From JBIOJM01 sp044450785 (GTDB lineage: Bacteria > Planctomycetota > Planctomycetia > Isosphaerales > Isosphaeraceae): DNA of 13,812 nucleotides. The position numbers and the translations under genes are program-made. Below are positions 6,276 to 13,812 of this stretch, one piece after another. The notes below the pieces were generated by a model. It searched no databases and was not told the DNA's origin. It worked only from the letters and a program-made list of their open reading frames with translations. The DNA lies in assembly GCA_044450785.1 (NCBI GenBank), contig JBIOJM010000278.1, positions 1 to 13,812 of the forward strand, read 5' to 3'. Numbering within the stretch: the first letter of the stretch is position 1; every line of letters begins with the position of its first letter.

Positions 6276-6944
6276 TCACCAGACGCCCGGGAACACGCGG
6301 TAGCGCACTTTCTGGGCGTATGCGGCGTAGCCCTCCAGTTGTTCGCGCAGGACGCGGTCCTCCAGGGCGGTTCGCCGCAGGATCATGAGGACCATGAGCA
6401 GTCCGATCAGCGCCGCCAGCCAGGAGCCCAGCGCCAGGCCGCCGCCGATCAAGAGGAACGGACAAGACGCATAGGCAGGGTGCCGCACGAAGCGATAGGG
6501 GCCGCTCGTGACGAGCTGGTGCCCCCGGTCGGTCTGGATGCGAATCACCGAAGAGAAGAAGCGATTGACCGCCGTGGCCCAGACCATGACCGCCAGCGCG
6601 GCGGCCATCGCCAAGAGCGCGATCAACTGCACGGCCAGCGGAACGGTATCGCTCCAGTGAAAGCGGCCCACGTCGAGACCAGCGACAACCAACTGGCCCG
6701 GCCAGACCAACGTCGCCGCGACCAGGGTCCCGTAATCCTTGCCGCCCGGGCCGGGCCGCATGCGCTCCTTGCCCAGAGTGGGATCCGTCACGAACACTGC
6801 GACCAGAAACGTCGCGGTCCAGACGCCGAGGTAAGCCCAGAACATCGGCAGGTCAGAGCGCCAAGCGCATCCGAACAGAATGGCGCCTGTCAAAGCCAAC
6901 CAGGCGACACCGCCCAGGAGGTTGAGGACGACCGTTTTCGTCAT
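6276..6944 (-). CDS. Isoprenylcysteine carboxyl methyltransferase / PEMT-type membrane protein
   Basis: The product is 222 aa from the ATG at 6944, which has AAGGCGG about 6 bases upstream. Longer in-frame starts at 6977 and 7145 lack a site. Five or so membrane segments are visible: VVLNLLGGVAWLALTG, FWAYLGVWTATFLVAVFV, LVAATLVWPGQLVVAGL, AVQLIALLAMAAALAVMVWA, then FLLIGGGLALG followed by LAALIGLLMVLMIL. The family signature is in the C-terminal third: RIQTDRGHQLVTSGPYRFVR (about 133-155), HPAY, then LEDRVLREQLEGYAAYAQKV (about 194-213) and a short basic tail. GPYRxVRHPxY and the Glu of LED bind S-adenosylmethionine in the ICMT/PEMT superfamily. The substrate in bacteria is usually unknown (a lipid or small hydrophobic acceptor); NnrU-like proteins are a related alternative. 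It is the first gene of the group and ends 16 bases before the SelW-like start. Confidence 0.82.
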   Translation of the reverse strand: MTKTVVLNLLGGVAWLALTGAILFGCAWRSDLPMFWAYLGVWTATFLVAVFVTDPTLGKERMRPGPGGKDYGTLVAATLVWPGQLVVAGLDVGRFHWSDTVPLAVQLIALLAMAAALAVMVWATAVNRFFSSVIRIQTDRGHQLVTSGPYRFVRHPAYASCPFLLIGGGLALGSWLAALIGLLMVLMILRRTALEDRVLREQLEGYAAYAQKVRYRVFPGVW

Positions 6945-7240
6945 GGTGAGCCGCCTTGGTTCGTCGGGATTCGCCATTTTGCGGTTGTCGCATGGCCCGG
7001 CCGCGGAATCAAGGGGTGAGATACCATGAGGCACGTTGGCGAAAAGTCGTCGCCCGGAGCATCCCTTCATCCAGCCCGAAATTGTCGGCGTTGCGTTTGG
7101 CTCTTGCTGAATCCGTGCGCCCTTGAGACCATGTGGGCGAGACATTCGGCATACCCTACGCCAACCTGACGGACTTCCCTTCAGTTCTCCACCCCGAAGG
7201 GCTACGGTTTCGAGGAAACGTCATTCCAGGAGAGAAGGCG
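6945..7240. promoter_or_regulatory. Divergent intergenic region
   Basis: These 296 bases separate the minus-strand methyltransferase operon from the plus-strand gene at 7241, so promoters for both should lie here. Both directions have open frames through most of it (minus to 7145, plus from 7133), but neither longer start has a ribosome binding site. I found no good -35/-10 pair and no clear operator palindrome, so no promoter position is claimed. Confidence 0.4.
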
Positions 7241-7840
7241 ATGGGCTTGTTTGGTCGCGACAAAGAGGAAGTCTGGCGGCAACTCTGCCAGGAGATCGGT
7301 GCGGAGTTCGTCGAGGGCGGGTTCTGGAAGGGGAACAAGGTCCAGGTGCATGTTAAACCCTGGACGATCACCCTCGACACCTACACCGTCAACACCCAGC
7401 ACTCGCACGTCACATACACCCGCATGCGCGCCCCCTACGTGAACCCGGAGAGCTTCCGGTTTACGATCTACCGCAAGGGGTTCTTCAGCGAACTTGGCAA
7501 GCTGCTAGGGATGCAGGACATCGAGGTCGGCGACCCTGAGTTTGACGAGGCGTTCATCATCAAGGGGAACGACGTGGCGAGGGTCCAGAACCTCTTCGCC
7601 GACGCGCGACTACGGGAGCTGATCAAGGTTCAGACGACGATCCGGCTTGATGTCAAGGACAGCGAAGGATGGTTCGGTCCCAAGTTCCCCGAGAACGTCG
7701 ATGAGCTGCATTTCCAGGTCATCGGAGTGATCAAGGACGTGGATCGGCTGAAATCCCTGTTCGACCTCTTCGCCGCCGTGCTGGACCAACTGTGTCGGAT
7801 CGGGTTAGCGTACAAGCAAGAGCCGGGGGTGACGCTTTGA
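7241..7840 (+). CDS. Cytosolic protein of unknown function (possibly DUF3137-like)
   Basis: The product is 199 aa. The start is the ATG at 7241, with AGGAGAGAAGG directly upstream, which beats the in-frame start at 7133. No signal peptide or membrane segment is present. The sequence is well folded in appearance: an N-terminal helix (GLFGRDKEEVWRQLCQEIGA), a strand-rich part (KVQVHVKPWTITLDTYTVNT) and a core with EVGDPEFDEAFIIKGND (around residues 113-131), followed by ARVQNLFADARLRELIK. The pattern E-F-D-x-x-F-x-I-K-G-N-D before a helix recalls proteins annotated as DUF3137-like, but I am not certain of the family. No catalytic residues are evident. It is the only clear plus-strand gene, and after its TGA the same frame stays open for 67 codons. 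Confidence 0.85.
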   Translation: MGLFGRDKEEVWRQLCQEIGAEFVEGGFWKGNKVQVHVKPWTITLDTYTVNTQHSHVTYTRMRAPYVNPESFRFTIYRKGFFSELGKLLGMQDIEVGDPEFDEAFIIKGNDVARVQNLFADARLRELIKVQTTIRLDVKDSEGWFGPKFPENVDELHFQVIGVIKDVDRLKSLFDLFAAVLDQLCRIGLAYKQEPGVTL

Positions 7841-8044
7841 GGTGTACTGCGCGCCATCCGACCGAATGAGCCATCCTCGATCGACGAGTGGCTGCTCCCG
7901 GCCGTAGCCCTGGCACTCACCCCACCGAACCTCGCTGGCCCAATCCGAGCGGTCGGCCAATTCTCTCGACGCGGCGAACTCTTCGCGGGCGAGGTCCTCT
8001 GGGCTTGGCTGGGTATCGCCTGGATTCTGCTGTTGGCGGCATGA
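7841..8044 (+). other. Open extension in frame after the TGA of the 7241-7840 gene
   Basis: Directly after the TGA at 7838-7840 the same frame reads 67 codons to another TGA at 8042-8044. It includes two hydrophobic stretches (WLLPAVALALTPPNLAGPIR and EVLWAWLGIAWILLLAA) and a moderately GC-rich third position. It has no ATG/GTG/TTG start of its own near the front. It could be chance in high-GC DNA, a degraded gene, or a former C-terminal membrane segment. There is no good evidence for translation. No RNA gene or terminator is seen in the 7841-8049 gap. Confidence 0.3.
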
Positions 8045-8049
8045 CGCCA

Positions 8050-8367
8050 CTACTCCGACATCATTTTTTCGATGGTGGCCGCAGCCCGTGCCGACTTCTG
8101 ACGCCTCGCCATCCACAAAAGCAGCCCGAGCACGACGCCGAGGATCGCCATGAATACGTAATTGCCGGGGGTAACCAGTTGGTTCCGCAGCCCGGTCCGC
8201 AAACGCAACAAAAGGACCAGGATGAGAGGCATAGCAATCGGCAGAGCCCAGCCCGGAATTCGCTCTGCAGGGAGATGTCTGACCACTCGGGGGCGCAGCC
8301 AAAAATAGCAGGCGATATTCCCCACGACGATCACCACGCCAAACACGAGGATCAAAAGCCACTGCAC
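8050..8367 (-). CDS. Small membrane protein of unknown function
   Basis: The product is 105 aa from a GTG at 8367 that has a perfect AAGGAGG 6 bases upstream. A longer reading from a GTG at 8397 would overlap the kinase stop and has no such site. It has three hydrophobic segments: LLILVFGVVIVVGNIACYFW (about 3-23), IPGWALPIAMPLILVLLL (about 37-54) and NYVFMAILGVVLGLLLWM (about 68-86). A short basic C-terminus follows (ARRQKSARAAATIEKMMSE). No family is recognised. It begins 23 bases after the kinase stop on the same strand, so it is probably co-transcribed with it. A role near the receptor kinase is possible but rests only on position. Confidence 0.75.
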   Translation of the reverse strand: MQWLLILVFGVVIVVGNIACYFWLRPRVVRHLPAERIPGWALPIAMPLILVLLLRLRTGLRNQLVTPGNYVFMAILGVVLGLLLWMARRQKSARAAATIEKMMSE

Positions 8368-8390
8368 GGCCTGCCTCCTTGGGTTCGGGC

Positions 8391-11300
8391 CTACCACCCT
8401 AATTCGATCTCGGCCATGAGACGCCGGAGTTCGTCCAGGTCGCGGAGGGTGAGCTTCCGATCGTCACCCGAGGCCAGGATTCGCCCGTCCGCGGAGAGCT
8501 CGAGGCAATTGACGGCGCGCGCGTCCGTCTCCAAGGTGACGAGTCGATCGCCGGTGTCGACGTCCCAGAGCTCGAGGGAGTTACCGGCGATTGCGAGGAT
8601 GTTCCCCCCAAACGCGAGGGTGCGGATCTCCCCCCGGTCGGTGACCAGCCGGGTGGGCGGTGCCTCGGCCGACAGGTCCCAGAGGCGGACGATTCCCTCG
8701 GCGTCTCCCGAGGCGAGGCGTTGCCTGTCGGCCCGCACGGTGAGGGCCGTCACGGCGGCCTTGCCCGACTCGGGCTTGAGGATGCGCTCGACCCGCCCGC
8801 TCGTCACGTCCCGGAGCGAGATCGTCCCATCCCCGGCGCCGAAGGCGACGAGCCGGCCCTGGGAGACGAAGACCGGCCCCGCCGTTGCCGAGGCTCCGGC
8901 GGCCGACCCGAGCGACGTCGTATCCCAGGCCGGCGTCGCGACGACCGTGATCCGATCCCTGGCCTGCGCTCGCTCGAGTCTCCACATCCGCACCCGACCC
9001 GCGACGGACCGTGCCGCCAGGCTGCGACCGTCCGGGCTGAAGACCACGGCCGCGATCGGTTCGGTCTCCTCCTCGAGCATCGCCACGAAGCGACCATTCG
9101 CAGCCTCCCAGAGGCAGACCGCCGCGTCGTCGCCCGCCGAGGCAACGAGGGCCCCGTCCGGGCTGAGATCCACCGCGCGAATCGCCGCCCGGTGGCCGGG
9201 CCGGTCGTCGATCGCGACCAGGCGGCCTGTCTCGACATCCAGCACGCGGAATCGGTCGTTGAGGTTGAACGCCAACCGCCTGCCGTCAGGGCTGAAATGC
9301 GCGTCTTCGATATTCGCATACACCCTGGCTGCGCCGATCAGATAAGACGCGTAGTGGAATGGGACGGACCGGAGCAGCTTGCCGGTCTCGACCTCCCAGA
9401 CGCTCATCGCGGGCGTGCCCCGCGAAAAGGTCGCGAGCCGCTTGCCGTCCGGTGTGAAGGCCCCCGACAACACCTCTTGTCCAGGAAGAACGGCTCGTGT
9501 CCGACCGGTCTCCAGGTCCGTCAAGGTGACATTGGTTTCGGAGCGCATGACCTGACCGGCTCGCGTCCACGTCCTGTCCGCGGAAACGGCCGTGCAGAGC
9601 CCGGGAACCCCAAAAAAGGAGGAGTAGATCCCAGGAATCGCGCGGGCCTCGCGCGTCTTGATCGAGGTCAACGTGGACTTGTTGTTGGCGTCGAGCCGGA
9701 AGTAATCCTCATCTCCCGGTGCTGGGGACCCAATTGGAGACCGAGGGGGAATGTAGCCCTTATACCGGCCCAGGACGTGCCCGGTCGAGGTCTCCCAAAC
9801 GATGGCTCCGATGCCATCCGGGTTGTTCTGCGGGTCGTGAAACGTCGCGAATGCGCTTTGGCCTGGATTGAATAAGAGCCTGGGCGGGAGCAAGGGGAGC
9901 TCGGGGGCCGTGTCAGCGGTCGACATCAGCCGCTTCGGTCCCGTGAGGTCCCAGAGCTCGATGACATGACGACTGGCACGGAGCGGATCTTCGCCCACTT
10001 TCCGGTCCGGCCCCGTCTTTTGCCGTCCGGAAATCAGAAGCCGTGTACCACTCGCATCGAAGTACGTCCATCTTTCGTTATGTAGAAGGGGCCAAGTCCA
10101 GTTCCCAACGATTGGTATCGTCTGATCCTTGTCGAAATGCCAGACAACGTACTTCAGCTCGGGTTGGGTGCCGGTCCCCTTCAGGGTCGGCACGGCCATC
10201 CTGCGATCGTCGGGGGCGATCAATGAGGAGAGATCCGGGCTGCCCTGCAGCGAGAGGGTGCCGCCGATGGGCTCACCGATTTGAAGGCCGGTGGCGAGTG
10301 CATAGGCGCGGATCATGGGCTTGTCTCCCACCATGGCGCTCACGACGAGGACCTTGCCCGCGGGTCCGATGGCCCATTGGTCGCCGTTCTGGAGCCGGGC
10401 GACGACCCGCGCCGCGGGCACGTCGGCGATCAGCAGGGTCGAGTTGCCCGCCCCTGGCCTGAGTGTGCCTGCCTCACCCACCACCAAGAACCGCGAGTCC
10501 GGGCTGAACCTCGCTTCAGAGAAAGTCTGTTCCAAGGGAATGGACAGGACCGAGGCGTTCCGCGTCACGTCGAGGATCCTGAGCTCGCGCGCCGGGGGCG
10601 GGCCTTCTCCCCCTGCGACGGCCAGATACCTGTGATCGGGGCTTGTGGCAAGCACCGATGTGTATGAACCCCGGCGCCCTCCGCTGGTCGCGTCCCAGAC
10701 GTCGATTCGGTCGTGGATCTGCGTGAAAAACACGGCACCCGTCGGATCGAAGATTCCCTGCAACGGCGTGCGTCCGTCACTCATTGAGACGTTATGGTTG
10801 AACAGGCTTCCTCCGCCGGGATCGCCGACCGACCAGCGGAGGCCCCCCCCTCGGTCCCACACGCGGATCATGCGATCGTCACCCGCGGCGGCAACGGACC
10901 GGTCGCGCGGATCGAGCTTGACGGCGCGGACGATCCCGTCATGGAGGTGGTCTTGGACGTTAATCCTGGGCAGGGTCACGTCCCAGGACAACACGACCTG
11001 ATCGACGAGTTTGGTCGAGTTCGAGGAGGGGCTAAGGGAAACCGGATGGGCAGCCTCGAACAGCCGGTTTGTCCCCCGGGCGAAGAGGAGGCCGGTGGGC
11101 ATTGTGAAGACCCGGTTGCCTCCCATCTGAGGGCGTTGCGAGAGGGGTGTCCTGTCCGACTCCGGCAAGGCGTCGGAGATCAGCGGTGCGCCCTGGGGAA
11201 CTGAGAACAGGGAAAGTCTCTTGGTGGTGGCCACCGCGAGCAAGTGGCTTTCCGCGTCGAACGCCAGCGGTGGAGCGGGACCGAACGGAGAATTATCGGC

Positions 11301-13812
11301 CGGGACGTCCGGAATCGGGATACGAACGCGGAGCTGCCCGGACTCGGCGTCAAACAGGAAGACCGTCGTGGGCCTCTGGAGATCATTGTAGAAATTGTTT
11401 GCCATGGGGCGCTGGCCGAAGGCCGCCACCCATCTGCCGTCCGGGCTGACCCACAGGCTCTGCGCGTCCGGCTGGAGGCTGACACCGGCGCTGCCACCGG
11501 AACCGGGGGCAAATCGTGGGGTGTTCCTCATGTTCCCCAGAACCGAGAGGAGGCCATCGGGCATCGGCCATCGTTTCGCCGTCCCGCCGGTCGTGACATC
11601 CCGGACGACGATGTCCGACCCCGTCATCCCGATGATTCGGCGACCGTCCGGCAAGAATGCTTCCGGCGTGAAGTCGTTCTCGAACTCGCGCAGCGGTTTC
11701 GCCGTGGCAAGGTCCCAGACGGTCGCCCGCTTGCCGGGTTCGGCGGGGATCGACAGCAAGCTTTTCCGGTCGGCGCTGAAGACCAGCCGGCCACCGTGCT
11801 CAGAGTAAACATCTTGTACGCCCGAGCCCGCCACCGGCAAGGATACGGTCCCCGTCACCTTCCCGTTGATGCGCGACCACCTCTCGACGAGGTACACGAG
11901 GCGGTTCTGGGAGCCGTCGCGCTCCACTCGCGCCAGGAGCACGTCCTGGTCCCGCCCATCGAAGGCAAGGGTGTTCATCCGGTGGGGAGATTGACCGACC
12001 TTGAAACTGCCGGCGATCCGGCCCGTATCGGCTTCGATGATGTCCACGACCTTGGGCTGGCCGTTGAAAGTTGCCGTGCCGTCGACTCCGGCGCGGAAAT
12101 AGGCCAGCCACTTGCCATCGTCGCTGAGCGCCAGGCCGGACCGGGACGTCATGACGGCAAAGCTCATTCCCAACGAGTTCTGGACGGGGAACCGCTTGTC
12201 GTAAAGGAGCTTCAAGGAGAGCTCCCCGAACCAGCGTGTGGCCTCGCTGCGTAATCGAGGCCGTTGTTCACGCCAGAACTGCGTCATGGCAGGCCGCCAG
12301 CCGGCGGAGTCGGCGCCGAGCTTCCCGGTGAGGCTGTCCGTGTCGTGCTTCAGGCCAATGGCGAGCTTCAGCAGCTCGAGCGCGTGGCCCTGCCGGCCTG
12401 GTTGCGCGAGATTCCGCAGGTTTTCGGCCTGGCTGACGTAGGATTGGACGAGGGCCTGATCCGCGGCCAGCGCCTTGGTGCTGGCCTCGTAGCCGGCCTG
12501 CTCCGCCTCGAGCCGTCGGGCCGCTTCGGCCTTCTGCGCCGCCTGGGCCAGACCCTGCGCGGTCCGAGCCTTTTTCGCTCCCTCCTCGGCCAGGTTGCGG
12601 AGGCGGGACTGGCTCACGGCCACCAGGGGGCCGGCGATCGCGACGAAGAGGATCAGCGCCGCGACGGCGGCACCGAGGCCGGCCACGACGGGCCGGCGCC
12701 GGCACCACCGCCAGAGCCGCGCCGGCGCACCAATCGGCCGCGCCAGGACCGGCTCGCCCGCGAGGAACCGGCGCAGGTCCTCCCCCAGCGCCGCCGCCGT
12801 TGCGTATCGCCGCGCGGGCTCCTTCTCCAGGCACTTCAGGCAGATCGTCTCCAGGTCGCGATCCACCGCGGGATTCAAGCGCCGCGGCGGCACCGGCTCG
12901 TCGCTGATGACCTGGATCACGGTGTCCATCGCGCTGGCCGCCTGGAACGGCGGCCGGCCGGTGAGCAGGGCATACAGCGTCGCGCCCAGCGCGTAGACGT
13001 CGGCCGGCGGACCGACCTCGCCCCGTGGGCCACCGGCCTGCTCGGGGGGCATGTAGCTGGGCGTCCCCATGATCTGGCCGGAGCCGGTCAGCCCGCTATC
13101 GCCCTGAACCTTTTTGGCCAGCCCGAAGTCGGTGACGCGAGGGTTGCCGTTCTGGTCGAGCAGGATGTTGGCGGGTTTCAAGTCGCGATGGATGACGCCG
13201 CGCTGGTGGGCATATTCGATGGCGTCGCTGACGCGGCCGATCAGCTCGGCCGCCTGGGGCGGCGGGAGCGGGCCATCGGCGAGCCGTTGCGAGAGGCTCT
13301 GGCCCTCGACGAAACCCATGGAGAAATAATGCTGGCCCTCGTGCTGTCCGACCTCGAAGATGGGCACGATGCCGGGATGGTCGAGGTTCGCCGCCGCTTC
13401 GGCCTCGATGTGGAAGCGGCGGACGTCGGCGTCGTCGGCGAGCTGACCGGCGAGAATCATCTTGAGCGCGACCAACCGGTTGAGGCTGAGCTGGCGGGCC
13501 TGGAAGACGACCCCCATGCCGCCGCGGGCGATCTCGCGGATGATCTCATAATCGCCGAAGTAGCGGATCCGGGTGGGCTCGGACGCGCCGGGTGTGGCCG
13601 ATGGATCCTGCCCGACCACTGCGACGGTGGGCTGGTCGTGGGGCGATTGGGGCTGGTCGCCCGGTGGTATAGTGGACATCTCATGAACCAAGGAGGGCGC
13701 CGCGCTCGGCATGGGGGAAATGGGCGGTGTCCCCGGCGCGATGGTCGGGGCCTCGGCGATCGTGGGAGGCTTCGGTGCCGTCTGGGGCTCGGGAGCAGTG
13801 GGAGGGCCAGCC
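8391..13812 (-). CDS. Giant membrane Ser/Thr protein kinase with WD40-type repeats (5' end open)
   Basis: The product is at least 1773 aa counted from the ATG at 13712. The frame has no stop up to the window edge (33 more codons, Pro/Thr-rich: PPTIAEAPTIAPGTPP), and no ribosome binding site precedes the ATGs at 13712 or 13679, so the true start may lie outside. Numbering from 13712: a Hanks-type (PknB-like) kinase domain at about 55-316 has the Gly loop ARGGMGVV (62-69), VALK lysine (84), HRDLKPAN (175-182), DFG (194-196) and MPPEQA (221-226). All catalytic residues are present, so it should be active. A membrane helix is at about 341-366 and an Ala/Glu-rich coiled coil at about 370-435. The rest is a beta-propeller region with WD40-like units, clearest near 930-960 (AAAGDDRMIRVWD) and in the last 270 residues (LSPDGALVASAGDDAAVCLW and others). 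The repeats are probably extracytoplasmic, as usual in planctomycete receptors of this kind; their ligand is unknown. Confidence 0.93.
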   Translation of the reverse strand, partial: AGPPTAPEPQTAPKPPTIAEAPTIAPGTPPISPMPSAAPSLVHEMSTIPPGDQPQSPHDQPTVAVVGQDPSATPGASEPTRIRYFGDYEIIREIARGGMGVVFQARQLSLNRLVALKMILAGQLADDADVRRFHIEAEAAANLDHPGIVPIFEVGQHEGQHYFSMGFVEGQSLSQRLADGPLPPPQAAELIGRVSDAIEYAHQRGVIHRDLKPANILLDQNGNPRVTDFGLAKKVQGDSGLTGSGQIMGTPSYMPPEQAGGPRGEVGPPADVYALGATLYALLTGRPPFQAASAMDTVIQVISDEPVPPRRLNPAVDRDLETICLKCLEKEPARRYATAAALGEDLRRFLAGEPVLARPIGAPARLWRWCRRRPVVAGLGAAVAALILFVAIAGPLVAVSQSRLRNLAEEGAKKARTAQGLAQAAQKAEAARRLEAEQAGYEASTKALAADQALVQSYVSQAENLRNLAQPGRQGHALELLKLAIGLKHDTDSLTGKLGADSAGWRPAMTQFWREQRPRLRSEATRWFGELSLKLLYDKRFPVQNSLGMSFAVMTSRSGLALSDDGKWLAYFRAGVDGTATFNGQPKVVDIIEADTGRIAGSFKVGQSPHRMNTLAFDGRDQDVLLARVERDGSQNRLVYLVERWSRINGKVTGTVSLPVAGSGVQDVYSEHGGRLVFSADRKSLLSIPAEPGKRATVWDLATAKPLREFENDFTPEAFLPDGRRIIGMTGSDIVVRDVTTGGTAKRWPMPDGLLSVLGNMRNTPRFAPGSGGSAGVSLQPDAQSLWVSPDGRWVAAFGQRPMANNFYNDLQRPTTVFLFDAESGQLRVRIPIPDVPADNSPFGPAPPLAFDAESHLLAVATTKRLSLFSVPQGAPLISDALPESDRTPLSQRPQMGGNRVFTMPTGLLFARGTNRLFEAAHPVSLSPSSNSTKLVDQVVLSWDVTLPRINVQDHLHDGIVRAVKLDPRDRSVAAAGDDRMIRVWDRGGGLRWSVGDPGGGSLFNHNVSMSDGRTPLQGIFDPTGAVFFTQIHDRIDVWDATSGGRRGSYTSVLATSPDHRYLAVAGGEGPPPARELRILDVTRNASVLSIPLEQTFSEARFSPDSRFLVVGEAGTLRPGAGNSTLLIADVPAARVVARLQNGDQWAIGPAGKVLVVSAMVGDKPMIRAYALATGLQIGEPIGGTLSLQGSPDLSSLIAPDDRRMAVPTLKGTGTQPELKYVVWHFDKDQTIPIVGNWTWPLLHNERWTYFDASGTRLLISGRQKTGPDRKVGEDPLRASRHVIELWDLTGPKRLMSTADTAPELPLLPPRLLFNPGQSAFATFHDPQNNPDGIGAIVWETSTGHVLGRYKGYIPPRSPIGSPAPGDEDYFRLDANNKSTLTSIKTREARAIPGIYSSFFGVPGLCTAVSADRTWTRAGQVMRSETNVTLTDLETGRTRAVLPGQEVLSGAFTPDGKRLATFSRGTPAMSVWEVETGKLLRSVPFHYASYLIGAARVYANIEDAHFSPDGRRLAFNLNDRFRVLDVETGRLVAIDDRPGHRAAIRAVDLSPDGALVASAGDDAAVCLWEAANGRFVAMLEEETEPIAAVVFSPDGRSLAARSVAGRVRMWRLERAQARDRITVVATPAWDTTSLGSAAGASATAGPVFVSQGRLVAFGAGDGTISLRDVTSGRVERILKPESGKAAVTALTVRADRQRLASGDAEGIVRLWDLSAEAPPTRLVTDRGEIRTLAFGGNILAIAGNSLELWDVDTGDRLVTLETDARAVNCLELSADGRILASGDDRKLTLRDLDELRRLMAEIELGW

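Noticed and set aside
6945..7145. Longer N-terminus for the methyltransferase
   Set aside because: There is no ribosome binding site at 7145 or 6977, the extension has no family resemblance, and the membrane helix starts right after the ATG at 6944.
7888..9345. Plus-strand open frame of 485 codons
   Set aside because: It lies opposite the small membrane protein and the kinase C-terminus, is rich in Arg/Ser/Pro with no domain, and reflects high-GC antisense bias.
1..13812. CRISPR array, tRNA or rRNA genes, complete insertion sequence
   Set aside because: No regularly spaced repeats, cloverleaf sequences, rRNA stretches or transposase frames were recognised.

Overview
The window looks like chromosomal DNA of a high-GC planctomycete, probably of the Isosphaeraceae/Gemmataceae type. 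The reasons are a very large membrane Ser/Thr kinase with WD40-type repeats, a short ECF sigma factor overlapping a one-helix membrane anti-sigma-like protein, and several secreted proteins of a planctomycete type with no recognised function. The lineage is inferred from gene content; there is no marker gene. Almost all genes are on the minus strand; the only clear plus-strand gene is at 7241-7840.

From left to right: (1) 1-955 holds a secreted coiled-coil protein (180-737) between two direct copies of an intergenic repeat of about 106 bp (11-115 and 835-940). (2) 956-3396 is a minus-strand cluster of ECF sigma factor, overlapping anti-sigma-like membrane protein and secreted 480-aa protein. 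(3) 3484-6944 is a tight minus-strand group: an isoprenylcysteine-carboxyl-methyltransferase-type membrane protein, a SelW/Rdx-like protein, a small class II-like cytochrome c, and a P1B-4-type metal-transporting ATPase. (4) 6945-7240 is a divergent intergenic region, followed by a cytosolic protein of unknown function (7241-7840) and a 209-base stretch without a firm gene. (5) 8050-13812 holds a giant kinase/WD40 receptor, open at the right edge, followed by a small membrane protein.

The most notable content is the SelW-like gene at 6017-6259. A strong ribosome binding site and ATG lead into a reading frame whose 12th codon is TGA. That codon falls exactly at the redox Cys/Sec position of the family's CxxC/CxxU motif, giving C-V-Y-U. 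The frame then continues through a good Rdx-family body to a second TGA that ends the gene. A hairpin just after the first TGA has the spacing and loop guanosine expected of a bacterial SECIS element. This gene is very probably a selenoprotein that ordinary gene callers would truncate or miss. Its neighbours suggest a joint role in redox and metal (Fe/Co) homeostasis at the cell envelope, but that role is inferred from neighbourhood alone.
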